Shown: positions 46,854-55,956, numbered from the stretch's first letter. The stretch is 64,000 bases of DNA from Rhodocyclaceae bacterium (GCA_013388985.1 JACAEF010000022.1:62001-126000); one strand, 5' to 3'. The notes: generated by a model not told the origin, from the letters alone. Translations and numbers: made by a program.

Positions 46854-48524
46854 ATGCCCCACCCGCTCGCCGGTAAGCCTGCGCCCGCCGACGCGCTCAC
46901 CGACATTCCCGCGCTGCTCGCCGCCTACCACGGCCCGGCGACGCAACCGGTCGCCTTCGGCACCAGCGGCCATCGCGGCACCGCCTTGAATGGCAGCTTC
47001 AACGAAGCGCACATCCTCGCGATCAGTCAGGCCGTCGCCGAATATCGCGCGCAGGCGGGGATCAGCGGCCCCTTGTTCCTCGGCATGGACACGCACGCGC
47101 TATCCGCGCCGGCACAGCGGAACGTGATCGAGGTGCTCGCCGCCAACGGCGTGATGGTGCATTACCAGAAAGACGGCGGCTTCACGCCGACGCCGGCGAT
47201 CTCGCGCGCGATCCTCGCCCACAATGAAAGTCGGCGCACGCGGGACGGCACTCGCCGGCCCGCTCAACCTCATGGGGACGGCACGGCGGACGGTATCGCG
47301 GATGGAATCGTGATTACCCCCTCGCACAACCCGCCGCGTGACGGCGGCATCAAATACAACCCGCCGCACGGCGGGCCGGCCGACACCGACGTAACCGGCT
47401 GGATCGAAAGCCGCGCCAACGCGCTGATGGCCGAGGGCAATCGCGGCGTGAAGCGCCTGCCTTATGCGCAAGCGCTCGCCGCGCCGAACGTGCAGGCCGT
47501 CGACCTGATGACGCCCTACATCGAAGCCTTGGGCGAGGCGATCGACATGGACGCGATCCGCCAGGCGAAGCTGCGCATTGGCGTCGATCCGATGGGCGGC
47601 GCGGCGGTGCATTACTGGGCGAAGATCGCGCAGCATTACGGTCTCGACCTCACGGTGGTCAATCCGAAGGTCGATCCGGCTTTCGGCTTCATGACGCTCG
47701 ACCACGACGGCAAGATCCGCATGGACTGCTCGAGCCCCTATGCGATGGCCAGCCTCGTCGGCCTGAAAGACAAGTTCGACATCGCCTGGGGCAACGATGC
47801 CGACGTCGACCGCCACGGCATCGTCACGCCCTCGCAGGGGCTGATGAACCCGAACCATTATCTGGCCGTGGCGATCGACTACCTGCTTTCACACCGACCG
47901 CAGTGGTCGCATGATGCCGCGATCGGCAAGACGCTCGTCTCCTCCAGCCTGATCGACCGCGTCGTGCAAGGCCGCGGCCGCAGGCTGCTCGAAGTGCCGG
48001 TCGGCTTCAAGTGGTTCGCGCAAGGGCTGAAGGACGGCACGATTCTCTTTGGCGGCGAGGAGAGTGCCGGCGCGAGTTTCCTCAAGAAGGACGGCACGGC
48101 CTGGGTCACCGACAAGGATGGCATTCTGCTCGGCCTCTTGGCCGCCGAGATCACTGCAGTGACCGGCGCCGACCCCGGCCGCTATTACGAGCAACTCGCC
48201 GCGCGCTACGGCGCGCCGCATTACATCCGCATCGACACGCCGGTGACACCCGCGCAGAAAGCCGCCTTCAAGAACCTCGCCCCCGAACGCGTGACGGCGA
48301 CCACGCTCGCCAATGAATCGATCGCCGCGAAGCTCACGCGCGCGCCGGGCAACGACGCGCCGATCGGCGGCCTGAAAGTCACGACGGCGAACGGCTGGTT
48401 CGCCGCCCGCCCCTCCGGCACCGAAGATATCTACAAGCTCTACGCCGAGAGCTTCGTCTCCGCCGAACACCTGCAACGCATCGTTGCCGAGGCGCAGCAG
48501 ATCGTCGCGGCGGCGCTGGCTTGA
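46854..48524 (+). CDS. pgm: Phosphoglucomutase (alpha-D-glucose phosphate-specific)
   Basis: 556 residues, slightly longer than the family norm of about 546. The active Ser lies in [11 protein letters not shown]; metal loop [10 protein letters not shown]; sugar loop [10 protein letters not shown]. About 16 extra residues stand just before the active-site loop ([11 protein letters not shown] and onward); they derive from an R1 copy. The ATG at 46854 has AGAGGAGG in front; an ATG at 46833 lacks one. Confidence 0.95.
   Translation: MPHPLAGKPAPADALTDIPALLAAYHGPATQPVAFGTSGHRGTALNGSFNEAHILAISQAVAEYRAQAGISGPLFLGMDTHALSAPAQRNVIEVLAANGVMVHYQKDGGFTPTPAISRAILAHNESRRTRDGTRRPAQPHGDGTADGIADGIVITPSHNPPRDGGIKYNPPHGGPADTDVTGWIESRANALMAEGNRGVKRLPYAQALAAPNVQAVDLMTPYIEALGEAIDMDAIRQAKLRIGVDPMGGAAVHYWAKIAQHYGLDLTVVNPKVDPAFGFMTLDHDGKIRMDCSSPYAMASLVGLKDKFDIAWGNDADVDRHGIVTPSQGLMNPNHYLAVAIDYLLSHRPQWSHDAAIGKTLVSSSLIDRVVQGRGRRLLEVPVGFKWFAQGLKDGTILFGGEESAGASFLKKDGTAWVTDKDGILLGLLAAEITAVTGADPGRYYEQLAARYGAPHYIRIDTPVTPAQKAAFKNLAPERVTATTLANESIAAKLTRAPGNDAPIGGLKVTTANGWFAARPSGTEDIYKLYAESFVSAEHLQRIVAEAQQIVAAALA
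47226..47251 (+). repeat. R1 copy inside pgm
   Basis: 26-bp R1 with three mismatches, read as ESRRTRDGT, a fifth reading frame of the repeat. Confidence 0.75.
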
Positions 48525-48525
48525 C

Positions 48526-49545
48526 CTACCCCGGCTGACTGCCCAGATAGCGCGGCTCGTCGAACAGCGACGTGAAGACCACCTGCTTCACTTCCGGATG
48601 GTCGGGCACGAGATAGAGCGCCGGCATCAGCATCTCCTCGAAGATGCCGCGCAGGGAGCGCGCGCCGGCCTTGTATTCCATCGCCAGGTCGGCGATCTGC
48701 TCGAACACCTGCGGCGCGATCGTCAGTTCCACCCCATCGGCGGCGAAGATGGCGCGAAACTGCTTGTAGAGCGCGTTCTGCGGCTCGGTCATGATGCGCA
48801 CCATCATCTCGCGCGTGAGCGGCCGGACGCGCGCGACGATCGGCAGCCGGCCGGCGAATTCCGGGATCAGCCCATAGCGGAACAGGTCGGTCGGCTTGAT
48901 GCGCGCGTTCAGCCGGTCGAGGATCTTCTGGTTGTCATCTTCACCGGTGGCGATGAAGCCGAAAGTGTGCGTCTGCGAGAGGATCTCGTCGATGCCGACG
49001 AAGGCGCCGCCGCAGATGAACAAGGTCTCGGTGGTGTCGAAGTGGCCGCCGCTCTTGAGTTTCACCGGCGCGCCTTCCATGATCTTCAAGAGCGCGTGCT
49101 GCACGCGTTCGCCCGCCGACGTCCTCGCCCCGCCGCCGGCCTCGGGCGGGGCTTTCAGTTTGTCGCTCAGTTTGTCTATTTCGTCGATGAAGACGATGCC
49201 GCGCTGGGCGCGAATGAGCTCGCCGCCGGCCTTGTCGATGAGGCGCATGAGGATCACCTCGATCTCCTCATTGACGTATTCGCTCTGCGCCAGCGAGGTG
49301 GCGTTGGCGGTGACGAAGGGCACCCCGAGTGCCTTCGACAGCGTCTCGCACAAGAGCGTCTTGCCGGTGCCGGTTGGGCCCACCAGGAGCACGTTGCTCT
49401 TGACGAGTTCGAGGCCCTGGTCCCGTGCGAGGCCGAGCTTGCGGTAGTGCGTATGCACGGCGACGGCGATCTGCTTTTTGGCCTCCTCCTGGCCGACGAC
49501 ATGCCGGTCGAGGAACTGGACGATCTGGCGGGGGGTGAGTTCCAT
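48526..49545 (-). CDS. ClpX-like AAA+ ATPase lacking the zinc-binding domain
   Basis: 339 residues against about 420 for ClpX. Walker A GPTGTGKTLL, Walker B IVFIDEIDKL, sensor and ClpX-type C-terminal domain (EFAGRLPIVARVRPLTREMM, MEYKAGARSLRGIFEEMLM) are all present. The N-terminal Cys4 zinc domain is missing, and the pore loop that is GYVG in ClpX reads SEYVNEE. It begins with MELTPRQIVQFLDRHVVGQE. It is therefore a ClpX paralogue, not the housekeeping ClpX. Its protease partner, if any, is unknown. Convergent with pgm (1 bp between the stops) and divergent from cutA. Confidence 0.85.
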   Translation of the reverse strand: MELTPRQIVQFLDRHVVGQEEAKKQIAVAVHTHYRKLGLARDQGLELVKSNVLLVGPTGTGKTLLCETLSKALGVPFVTANATSLAQSEYVNEEIEVILMRLIDKAGGELIRAQRGIVFIDEIDKLSDKLKAPPEAGGGARTSAGERVQHALLKIMEGAPVKLKSGGHFDTTETLFICGGAFVGIDEILSQTHTFGFIATGEDDNQKILDRLNARIKPTDLFRYGLIPEFAGRLPIVARVRPLTREMMVRIMTEPQNALYKQFRAIFAADGVELTIAPQVFEQIADLAMEYKAGARSLRGIFEEMLMPALYLVPDHPEVKQVVFTSLFDEPRYLGSQPG

Positions 49546-49563
49546 GCCCGCTAGAATAACAGG

Positions 49564-49905
49564 ATGATCGACACCTCACCCACCCTGCTGGTCATCACCA
49601 ACCTGCCCGACGGCTACAGCGCCCATGCGCTTGCCGGCGCGCTGGTCGAGGCGCGGCTCGCCGCCTGCGTGAACATCCTCGCCCCTTGCCGCTCGGTCTA
49701 TCGCTGGCAGGGCAAGACGGAGAACGCCGAGGAAGTGCCGGTGCTGATCAAGACCACGGCGGCGCGTTACGCCGCACTCGAAGCCGCGATCCGCGCGCGA
49801 CATCCCTATGAACTTCCGGAGATCGTCGCAGTCCCAATCGCTCACGGCCTGCCGGACTACCTCGCCTGGGTCGCTGCCGAAACCACGGAACCCCCGACAT
49901 GCTGA
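49564..49905 (+). CDS. cutA: Divalent-cation tolerance protein CutA
   Basis: 113-residue trimeric protein with the CutA1 fold: LVEARLAACVNILAPCRSVY, YRWQGKTENAEEVPVLIKTT and HPYELPEIVAVPI. The biochemical role is unclear; linked to copper tolerance in E. coli. It overlaps dsbD by 7 bases, a common pairing. Confidence 0.95.
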   Translation: MIDTSPTLLVITNLPDGYSAHALAGALVEARLAACVNILAPCRSVYRWQGKTENAEEVPVLIKTTAARYAALEAAIRARHPYELPEIVAVPIAHGLPDYLAWVAAETTEPPTC

Positions 49906-51734
49906 TCCGCCTTTTCGCCCTCCTCTGGCTTGCCATCGCCAGCCTCGCCCAGGCCGCCGAGCCGCTCGACCCCGAAGTCGCCTACAAGTTCTCGGCGCGC
50001 GCGCTCGATGAAAAGACGATCGAGGCGCGCTGGGACATCCAGCCCGACTACTACCTCTACCGCAACAAGATCGCCTTCCGCGCCGACGGCGCGAAGCTGG
50101 GCGAGCCGGAAATGCCCAAGGGCAAGGAAAAGGAGGACGAGTTCTTCGGCAAGGTCGAGACCTACCGCGGCACGCTCGTCGTGCGCATCCCCGTCATCGA
50201 AGGCAGCGGCACGATCACTTTGAGGGCCGATTCGCAGGGCTGCTGGGACGAGGGCATCTGCTATCCGCCGATGACGCAGGAAGCGAAAGTCACGCTGGCG
50301 GCGATGAGCGGCACCGCACCCGCTGCCAGTCCTGCCGGCAGCGCCGTCCCGGCGCCGCTCGCGGCCGCTTCGCCCCCGCCTGCGGCGGGTCCCCCTCCGC
50401 TGCTCGCGTCTTCAGCGCCGACTTTCGAAACGGGCGGTGACGAATCGGGACGCATCGCCGCGCTGCTGAAAAACAGCAGTCTATGGGTCGCCGTGGCGAG
50501 CTTCTTCGGCTTCGGGCTGCTGCTCTCGCTCACCCCTTGCGTCTTCCCGATGATCCCGATCCTCTCCGGCATCATCGTCAATCACGGCCATGCCGTCACC
50601 CATGCGCGCGCCTTCGTGCTCTCGCTCGCCTATGTGCTCGGCATGGCGGCGACCTACGCGCTGGTGGGCGTCGCGGCGGGCTTTTCCGGCACGCTGCTGT
50701 CGAATGCCTTGCAGAATGCCTGGGTGCTGTCCGCGTTCGCGCTGATCTTCGTCGTCCTGTCGCTGTCGATGTTCGGCTTCTATGAGCTGCAATTGCCGGC
50801 GGCCTTGCAATCGAAGCTCTCGGACAGGGCCAACCAGCAGGGCGGCTCGCTGCCGGCGATCGCGCTGATGGGCGCTTTGTCCGCCCTCATCGTCGGCCCC
50901 TGCGTCGCCGCGCCGCTGGCCGGCGCGCTGCTCTACATCGCGCAGACGAGAGATGCGGTGCTCGGCGGCGTGGCCTTGTTCGCGATGGCGCTCGGCATGG
51001 GCGCGCCGCTCCTGGCCGTCGGCGTGTTCTCGCGCAGCTTCCTGCCCAAGCCCGGCGGCTGGATGGAAGGCGTGCGCCGGTTCTTTGGCGTGGTGCTGCT
51101 CGCCACCGCGCTGTGGTTCGTCTCGCCGGTGCTGCCGGCCTGGGCGATCATGCTCGGCTGGGCGGCGCTGGCGATCGTCCCGGCCGTCTACCTGCATGCG
51201 CTCGACCCGCTGCCGCCCCACGCGACCGGCTGGCACAAGTTCTGGAAAGGCATTGGCATCGGCCTGCTGCTCTACGGCGCGGCATTGCTCGCGGGATTGC
51301 TGGGCGGCAGCCGCGACCCGCTGCAGCCGCTCGATTTCCTGCATGGCGCCGCCGCCCAGACCCGCCGTGCCGTCTCGCCAGCGCCGAGTTTCGAGAAAGT
51401 CAAGAACCTCGCCGAGCTCGAGGCGCGCGTGGCCGCCGCGACCAAACCCGTGCTGCTCGACTTCTATGCCGACTGGTGCGTCTCGTGCAAGGAGATGGAG
51501 AAGCTCACCTTCGCCGATCCCGCCGTCGCCGCGAAGATGCAGGAATTCGTGCTGCTCAAGGCCGACGTGACGGCGAATACGGCCGACGACCTGGCGCTCT
51601 TGAAGCGCTTCAACCTCTTTGGCCCGCCCGGCACGATTTTCTTCAAGGACGGCCAGGAGATCGCCGGCCTGCGCGTGGTCGGCTACCAGCCGCCGGCACA
51701 GTTCCTCACGACGCTCGACCAGGCATTGCGCTGA
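49899..51734 (+). CDS. dsbD: Thiol:disulfide interchange protein DsbD
   Basis: 611 residues. Signal peptide (LIRLFALLWLAIASLAQAA), N-terminal alpha domain with CWDEGIC, eight-helix membrane domain with LTPCVFPMIPILSG and ALIVGPCVAAPLAGA, and a C-terminal thioredoxin domain with DWCVSCKEME. It passes electrons from cytoplasmic thioredoxin to periplasmic reductases. Both inter-domain linkers are repeat-derived: R1 split by R2 at 50341-50426 ([19 protein letters not shown]) and R1 at 51367-51392 (AVSPAPSF). Confidence 0.96.
   Translation: MLIRLFALLWLAIASLAQAAEPLDPEVAYKFSARALDEKTIEARWDIQPDYYLYRNKIAFRADGAKLGEPEMPKGKEKEDEFFGKVETYRGTLVVRIPVIEGSGTITLRADSQGCWDEGICYPPMTQEAKVTLAAMSGTAPAASPAGSAVPAPLAAASPPPAAGPPPLLASSAPTFETGGDESGRIAALLKNSSLWVAVASFFGFGLLLSLTPCVFPMIPILSGIIVNHGHAVTHARAFVLSLAYVLGMAATYALVGVAAGFSGTLLSNALQNAWVLSAFALIFVVLSLSMFGFYELQLPAALQSKLSDRANQQGGSLPAIALMGALSALIVGPCVAAPLAGALLYIAQTRDAVLGGVALFAMALGMGAPLLAVGVFSRSFLPKPGGWMEGVRRFFGVVLLATALWFVSPVLPAWAIMLGWAALAIVPAVYLHALDPLPPHATGWHKFWKGIGIGLLLYGAALLAGLLGGSRDPLQPLDFLHGAAAQTRRAVSPAPSFEKVKNLAELEARVAAATKPVLLDFYADWCVSCKEMEKLTFADPAVAAKMQEFVLLKADVTANTADDLALLKRFNLFGPPGTIFFKDGQEIAGLRVVGYQPPAQFLTTLDQALR
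50341..50426 (+). repeat. R2 (58 bp) nested inside a split R1, in dsbD
   Basis: GCGCCGTCCC (50341-50350) is the left part of R1; R2 occupies 50351-50408; CAGCGCCGACTTTC (50413-50426) is the right part of R1. R2 is translated here one base out of phase with rlpA and lnt. Confidence 0.75.
51367..51392 (-). repeat. R1 copy inside dsbD, second linker
   Basis: 26-bp R1 with three mismatches between the membrane and thioredoxin domains, read as AVSPAPSF. Confidence 0.8.
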
Positions 51735-51758
51735 ATCTTCTTCCAAGGAGCCCCTCCC

Positions 51759-52346
51759 ATGTTCACCGGCATCGTCACCGCCACCGGCAAGATCGCCCGC
51801 ATCGAACCGCTCGAAACGGGTCTTCGCCTGACCATCGAGGCCCCCGGTCTCGACCTCAAGGATGTCGCCATCGGCGACTCGATCGCGCATTCGGGCGTGT
51901 GCCTGACGGTGATCGCGAAAAAGAAGAACGCCTATCAGGTCGAAGTCTCGAAAGAAACGCTCTCCTGCACCGTCGGCCTCGACGTCGAGGGCGGCGAGGT
52001 CAATCTCGAAAAGGCGATGCGCCTTTCCGACTTCATCGGCGGCCATCTCGTCTCCGGCCACGTCGATGGCGTCGGCGAAGTGACGAAATTCGCGCCGGTC
52101 GGCGAATCGCATCTGTTGGAGATCAAGGCGCCGAAAGAGCTGGCGAAATACATCGCCCGGAAAGGCTCGATCACCGTCGACGGCGTCTCGCTGACCACCA
52201 ACAGGGTGAAAGGGCGCAGCTTTTCGATCAACCTGATCCCGCACACCGTCGAGGTCACCACCCTGAAGCGCCTGCATCCGGGCGCGAAAGTGAACCTCGA
52301 AGTCGATCTGATCGCGCGCTACGTCGAGCGCATGCTCAACGCCTGA
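51759..52346 (+). CDS. ribE: Riboflavin synthase alpha subunit
   Basis: 195 residues of two homologous beta-barrel halves: MFTGIVTATGKIARIEPL at the start, SGVCLTVI in half one, and DFIGGHLVSGHVDG and VDGVSLTTN in half two. It dismutates two lumazines to riboflavin. It follows dsbD by 24 bp with ribosome site AAGGAG. Confidence 0.97.
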   Translation: MFTGIVTATGKIARIEPLETGLRLTIEAPGLDLKDVAIGDSIAHSGVCLTVIAKKKNAYQVEVSKETLSCTVGLDVEGGEVNLEKAMRLSDFIGGHLVSGHVDGVGEVTKFAPVGESHLLEIKAPKELAKYIARKGSITVDGVSLTTNRVKGRSFSINLIPHTVEVTTLKRLHPGAKVNLEVDLIARYVERMLNA

Positions 52347-52776
52347 TCCGCTTCGGATCCGCCATCGTGCCGCGGCAGTCGTCGGCGCCGCAGCGGCAGG
52401 CCCAGTCCGAATAAGCCGCCTTGCGCGAGCGGATGTCGAGGCGATAGTCCCAGAGCAGTTCCTCGCCCGCCCGGATGTCGCGCAGCGCGAAGAGCCAGGC
52501 GCGGATACGGCCGCCGCGCCCCGTTTCCTCCTGCAGCTCGCAATTGGGGTCGCAGCTGTGGTTCGCCAGCGCGGCCCAGCCCGTGCCATCGATGCCGGTG
52601 CCGTCGGAGAGGCCGAGGAACTTGGTCACCCCATCGTCGCCCATCTCCGGGTATTCGCCCTTGCCGTAACGCCTGCCCTTGTATTCGATCAGCCGCTCGC
52701 CCGCTTTCAGATCCCGCGCGGCGAACAGTCCCATGCCATGCAAGCGGCTTTTTCTGGCGATCACCTTGCGTGTCAT
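52336..52776 (-). CDS. SET-domain protein (putative lysine methyltransferase)
   Basis: 146 residues: SRLHGMGLFAARDLKAGERL at the N-terminus, ALANHSCDPNCEL (the NHSCxPN motif), EELLWDYRL (the ELxxDY motif) and a post-SET-like CRCGADDCRGTM. All core SAM and Lys-site motifs are present, so activity is plausible. Bacterial single-SET proteins of this size methylate still largely unknown targets. ATG 52774-52776 is preferred to the TTG at 52803. Convergent overlap of 11 bp with ribE. Confidence 0.82.
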   Translation of the reverse strand: MTRKVIARKSRLHGMGLFAARDLKAGERLIEYKGRRYGKGEYPEMGDDGVTKFLGLSDGTGIDGTGWAALANHSCDPNCELQEETGRGGRIRAWLFALRDIRAGEELLWDYRLDIRSRKAAYSDWACRCGADDCRGTMADPKRIRR

Positions 52777-52816
52777 ATCGAAGCTGCGAAATGAAATGGG
52801 CAACTATTTTATGGGC

Positions 52817-52842
52817 GTGCCGTTCCGTCAGCGCCGAGTTTC
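52817..52842 (-). repeat. R1 copy between the SET and chemoreceptor genes
   Basis: 26-bp R1 with four mismatches, abutting the stop codon of the minus-strand chemoreceptor gene. Confidence 0.75.
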
Positions 52843-54340
52843 AGACCTTGGCTGCCGGCGGATACTTCTGCGCCATCATTTCCCCGATCAGCCGGATCAC
52901 CTCGCCGCTGGCGGCCTCCGCCGAGCGCATCTGCGTGACGATCGCCTCCAGTGCGGCTGCATCATGCATCCAGTCCTGTCCGGAAGCGGCGACGGCGCCG
53001 CGCACGCCTTCATGCACCTTGCGGTGGGGCACTTCGAGCGCCGCATAGGCCGGCAGCTGGGCGAAAGTCTGCTTGCCATGCCCTTCCTCGTACCACTTGC
53101 CGAGCCGGCAGTTGTGATGGTCGACGGCGATCGCCTGGGCTTCCTCGCCGACGCCGCCTTTCTCGACCGCCGCATAGCCGCGCTGCATGTAGATCACGTG
53201 GTCGAGCTTGACCAGCGAGGTGAAGGCCAGATCCTTCGCCCGGTTCAGCGCTTCGATGGTCTGCTGGGCCGAGAGCGCCACCGCGTCGAACTGGCTGGCG
53301 AAGCCGGCCACCCGCGTGCCGATCGCCTGGACGCGATCGCCGAGCGCGTGGGTCTGGCTCACCATCGCGGTGACACGATCCGAGAGGGTCGTGATGATCC
53401 TGCCGATCTCCTGTGTGGCGACGCGGGTGCGCTCGGCGAGCTTGCGCACCTCGTCGGCGACGACGGCGAAACCGCGTCCCATCTCGCCGGCGCGCGCGGC
53501 CTCGATCGCCGCATTGAGCGCCAGCAGGTTGGTCTGCTCGGCGATTTCCGAGATCAGCCGCACCGTCTGCTGGATCGTGCTCGTCGCCTCACCCAGCGCC
53601 TGCGCGGTCTGGCCGGTTTCATTCATCTGCTCGCGCATCGCCGCAAATCCCGAGGTCAGCTCACGCACCGCGGCCTGGCTGTCGATCGCGCCGCGCTCGT
53701 TGTTCTGCGCCAGCCCGACGACGCCGTCCATCGCCTTGCCGACCTCGACCAGATCGCCCTGGTTACCGACCAGGTTCTTGAGCAAACTGCCGCTGTTGAG
53801 ATGGTGCAATTCGCTCATCAGCCGGTTGCGGCTGGAGAACTCGGCCGATTCGCGCATCGCGACGATTGCGCGGTTGATCCCGGCCATCGATTCGGCAAGC
53901 TGACCGGGAATGCCCTCCTGGAAAGCCTGGCGCGTGAAATCGCCTTCGGCAGCGCGGGCGAAGCAGGTCGAGACATCCTTGAAATAGGCTTCGACGATGT
54001 CGAGGAAATCGTTGAGCTGCCAGGCCACCTTGCCGAATTCGCCCAAACCTCTCGTGCCGGTGATGCGCACATGGGTGTTGCCGCGCTTGGCGGCTTCGAG
54101 CGCCTCGCTGATGCGTTGCAGGGTTTCGAGCGGCGTGGCGGCCCAGTGATAGAGGCCATACGCCAGCACCGCCGTCACCAATGGAATGGCCAGCAAAGGG
54201 GCGAAAGCCTGCAACCAGTACAACCACGCCGCGAGGGCGGTATCGACCACGACGATCAGCGTCAGGCCGATCAAAAGGCGCTGACGGACGAAAGGAATGC
54301 CTTGGCTGATGCCGCTGGTGGCAGAGTAGATCTGGCTCAT
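52841..54340 (-). CDS. Methyl-accepting chemotaxis protein with C-terminal CZB domain
   Basis: 499 residues. There are two N-terminal membrane helices close together ([20 protein letters not shown] and a second to about residue 65), so almost no periplasmic part, then HAMP-like and helical segments. The conserved signalling tip is [24 protein letters not shown]. The C-terminal chemoreceptor zinc-binding (CZB) domain has [23 protein letters not shown] and PHRKVHEG. Signal input probably comes from the PAS protein encoded 16 bp upstream and from zinc or redox changes at the CZB domain. Confidence 0.93.
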   Translation of the reverse strand: MSQIYSATSGISQGIPFVRQRLLIGLTLIVVVDTALAAWLYWLQAFAPLLAIPLVTAVLAYGLYHWAATPLETLQRISEALEAAKRGNTHVRITGTRGLGEFGKVAWQLNDFLDIVEAYFKDVSTCFARAAEGDFTRQAFQEGIPGQLAESMAGINRAIVAMRESAEFSSRNRLMSELHHLNSGSLLKNLVGNQGDLVEVGKAMDGVVGLAQNNERGAIDSQAAVRELTSGFAAMREQMNETGQTAQALGEATSTIQQTVRLISEIAEQTNLLALNAAIEAARAGEMGRGFAVVADEVRKLAERTRVATQEIGRIITTLSDRVTAMVSQTHALGDRVQAIGTRVAGFASQFDAVALSAQQTIEALNRAKDLAFTSLVKLDHVIYMQRGYAAVEKGGVGEEAQAIAVDHHNCRLGKWYEEGHGKQTFAQLPAYAALEVPHRKVHEGVRGAVAASGQDWMHDAAALEAIVTQMRSAEAASGEVIRLIGEMMAQKYPPAAKV

Positions 54341-54356
54341 GGGAGGGGCTCCGCGC

Positions 54357-54887
54357 TCACGCCGGCTGGTGGAACAGATCGAGCACCAGCCGCTCATACG
54401 TCGTCTGCCGGACGGTCAGCTGCTCGTCGAGCCAGGCGAGCGAAGCCTCGCAGGCGCGCGAGGGCCCGGCCTCGCGCTCGATGCGCAGCATCTCGGCATA
54501 CAGCGGGGCGATGAATTCGACGGCCTTGCGCGGTGCCTGACGGCGCACCGAGTAGTAGCCGACGATCTGCCCATCCTGGAAATCGGGCGTGACGTTGGCG
54601 AACACCCAGTAGAAATCGCCGCGCGAAGTCATGTTCTTGACGAAGCCGAACCACTCGCGGCCCGTCTGGATCGTGTCCCACAGATGTTTGAAGGCGCCAC
54701 GCGGCATGTCGGGGTGGCGCACGATGTTGTGCTGCACGCCGAGCAGCTGGTCTTCCGAATAATCGGCGATGCGCATGAAGACGCGATTGGCGTAGGTGAT
54801 GCGCCCCTTCAGATCGGTCTTGCTGACGATGAATTCGTCGGCGGCGAAGCCGACCTCGCACTGGGTGGGAACGATTTGCGGTTTCAC
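54357..54887 (-). CDS. Aer-type PAS domain protein, partner of the chemoreceptor
   Basis: 176 residues: PAS with [57 protein letters not shown], then a helical tail. An Aer PAS encoded apart from its signalling module, upstream of a chemoreceptor lacking a sensor domain, is a split aerotaxis receptor. About 50% like the PAS protein at 39670-40170. Confidence 0.9.
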   Translation of the reverse strand: MKPQIVPTQCEVGFAADEFIVSKTDLKGRITYANRVFMRIADYSEDQLLGVQHNIVRHPDMPRGAFKHLWDTIQTGREWFGFVKNMTSRGDFYWVFANVTPDFQDGQIVGYYSVRRQAPRKAVEFIAPLYAEMLRIEREAGPSRACEASLAWLDEQLTVRQTTYERLVLDLFHQPA

Positions 54888-55249
54888 GGCTGCTCCTCAC
54901 GTCGATTCTGCGGCGAGCGACATCTTACCCGGCCCCGCCACCCGGGAAGCCCAGAAAAGACGAGGATTTCCATCCATTGGCAGGCCGAGCGCCCTTCCTC
55001 CGCAGGTCATCGCTGACGCAATCCTGACAGGAAGAGATGTCATGATTGACAGCAAGCCACGGCACGGCTGAAATATCAGCATGTAATCATTAACTTAAAT
55101 ACCAACATCTTGGCCCGGAGCTGGCATGATTCTTGATTTATTCATTGCCTGGGCCGCGATCGCAGCAGAAATTAGAGTAGACGGGCGCATCCATTGGAAG
55201 CATTCATACCCGGAAGCGGCATTTCACCTGACAGAATTGGAAACCAAAC
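54888..55249. other. 362-bp non-coding region between divergent operons
   Basis: No gene seen. It must hold the promoter of the PAS-chemoreceptor operon (minus) and of the NifX-like/cyd operon (plus). The middle (55070-55145) is AT-rich for this genome and contains an IHF-like stretch (AATCATTAACTTA, near 55085) and a GG-N10-GC match to a sigma-54 promoter. Confidence 0.6.
55111..55126 (+). promoter_or_regulatory. Candidate sigma-54 promoter of the NifX-like/cyd operon
   Basis: TGGCCCGGAGCTGGCA, with GG at 55112-55113 and GC at 55124-55125 spaced exactly 10 bp, against the consensus TGGCACG-N4-TTGCA. Start of transcription would be near 55137, leaving a leader of about 113 bases. Confidence 0.4.
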
Positions 55250-55672
55250 ATGACAACGATGACAGAACCGATCCGCTTTGCTGTCACCAGCCAGAATTTC
55301 CGCACCATCACCGGCCACGCCGGCAAGGCACGCCGTTTCATCTTGTTCGAAGCCACCGGCCCGGACGACATCGCCGAAATCGGCAGGCTCGACCTGCCGA
55401 TCGAAATGGCGATGCACGGCTTCGACGATCGCCAGAGCCATCCGCTCGATGGGGTCGATCTGCTGCTCACCGGCGGCGCCGGCGACGGGTTCGTGATGCG
55501 CATGGCGCGCCGCGGCATCCGCGTCGTGCGCACTGGCGAAACCGATCCGGTCGCGGCGATCCGCAGCTGCTATCTCGGCACCCTGAAGCCTCCCGCGCCG
55601 CACGACCACGATCACGATCACGGCCACGCCCATGGCGAGGGACACTCATGCGGCTGCGGCCACGGTCACTGA
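55250..55672 (+). CDS. NifX/NafY-like iron-molybdenum cofactor-binding family protein with His-rich tail
   Basis: 140 residues. The core (IRFAVTSQNFRTITGHAGKA, then HPLDGVDLLLTGGAGDGFV) is the dinitrogenase FeMo-cofactor family fold found in NifX, NifY and NifB C-termini and in non-nitrogenase relatives. The tail from residue 115 is almost only His, Asp, Gly and two Cys ([20 protein letters not shown]), a likely metal-binding extension. It overlaps cydP by 25 bases, which ties it to cytochrome bd rather than nitrogen fixation; no nif gene is in the window. Confidence 0.8.
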   Translation: MTTMTEPIRFAVTSQNFRTITGHAGKARRFILFEATGPDDIAEIGRLDLPIEMAMHGFDDRQSHPLDGVDLLLTGGAGDGFVMRMARRGIRVVRTGETDPVAAIRSCYLGTLKPPAPHDHDHDHGHAHGEGHSCGCGHGH

Positions 55673-55956
55673 ACCCATTCCGCGACGAGCAAGGGCGCCC
55701 GCGCAGCCCGCTCGGCCGCGAAATCGCCGCGATGCTGGCGGTGAAGGCTTTGGTGCTCTACGGCATCTGGAGCGCTTTCTTCAGCCAGCCACTGCTGCCA
55801 AAGATGACTGAGGGCATGGATCCCGACCGCGTCGCGGCCGTATTGATCGCGCCCGCCAGCTCGAGTGCCGTTCCGCCAGCGCCGACATTCGATCAGCACC
55901 GCGCAGTTCGAAACAACAACGATCATTCATCCACCCCCAAGCAGGCACAACCATGA
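55648..55956 (+). CDS. cydP: Cytochrome bd small subunit CydP, with repeat-derived C-terminus
   Basis: 102 residues, longer than usual for this small subunit type. The N-terminal basic stretch, then [21 protein letters not shown] as a single membrane helix and [22 protein letters not shown], match CydP proteins found upstream of cydA in betaproteobacteria. From about residue 70 the sequence is an R1 copy ([10 protein letters not shown]) and low-complexity residues. The ATG (55648) is inside the NifX-like gene; the TGA overlaps the cydA ATG. Confidence 0.72.
   Translation: MRLRPRSLNPFRDEQGRPRSPLGREIAAMLAVKALVLYGIWSAFFSQPLLPKMTEGMDPDRVAAVLIAPASSSAVPPAPTFDQHRAVRNNNDHSSTPKQAQP
55865..55890 (-). 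repeat. R1 copy inside cydP
   Basis: 26-bp R1 with three mismatches, read as AVPPAPTF, giving the C-terminal extension of CydP. Confidence 0.8.

Noticed and set aside
50481-52589. 702-codon open frame on the minus strand opposite dsbD and ribE
   Set aside because: Antisense shadow; the plus strand codes for two well conserved proteins over the same span.
52679-54514. 611-codon open frame on the plus strand across the chemoreceptor and PAS genes
   Set aside because: It is the antisense shadow of high-GC coding sequence; its product is rich in His, Arg, Asp and Gly without any family motif, while the minus strand holds clear chemoreceptor and PAS domains.
55250-55672. NifX-like protein as evidence for nitrogen fixation
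   Set aside because: The fold occurs widely outside nitrogenase systems and no nif structural or assembly gene is in the window.
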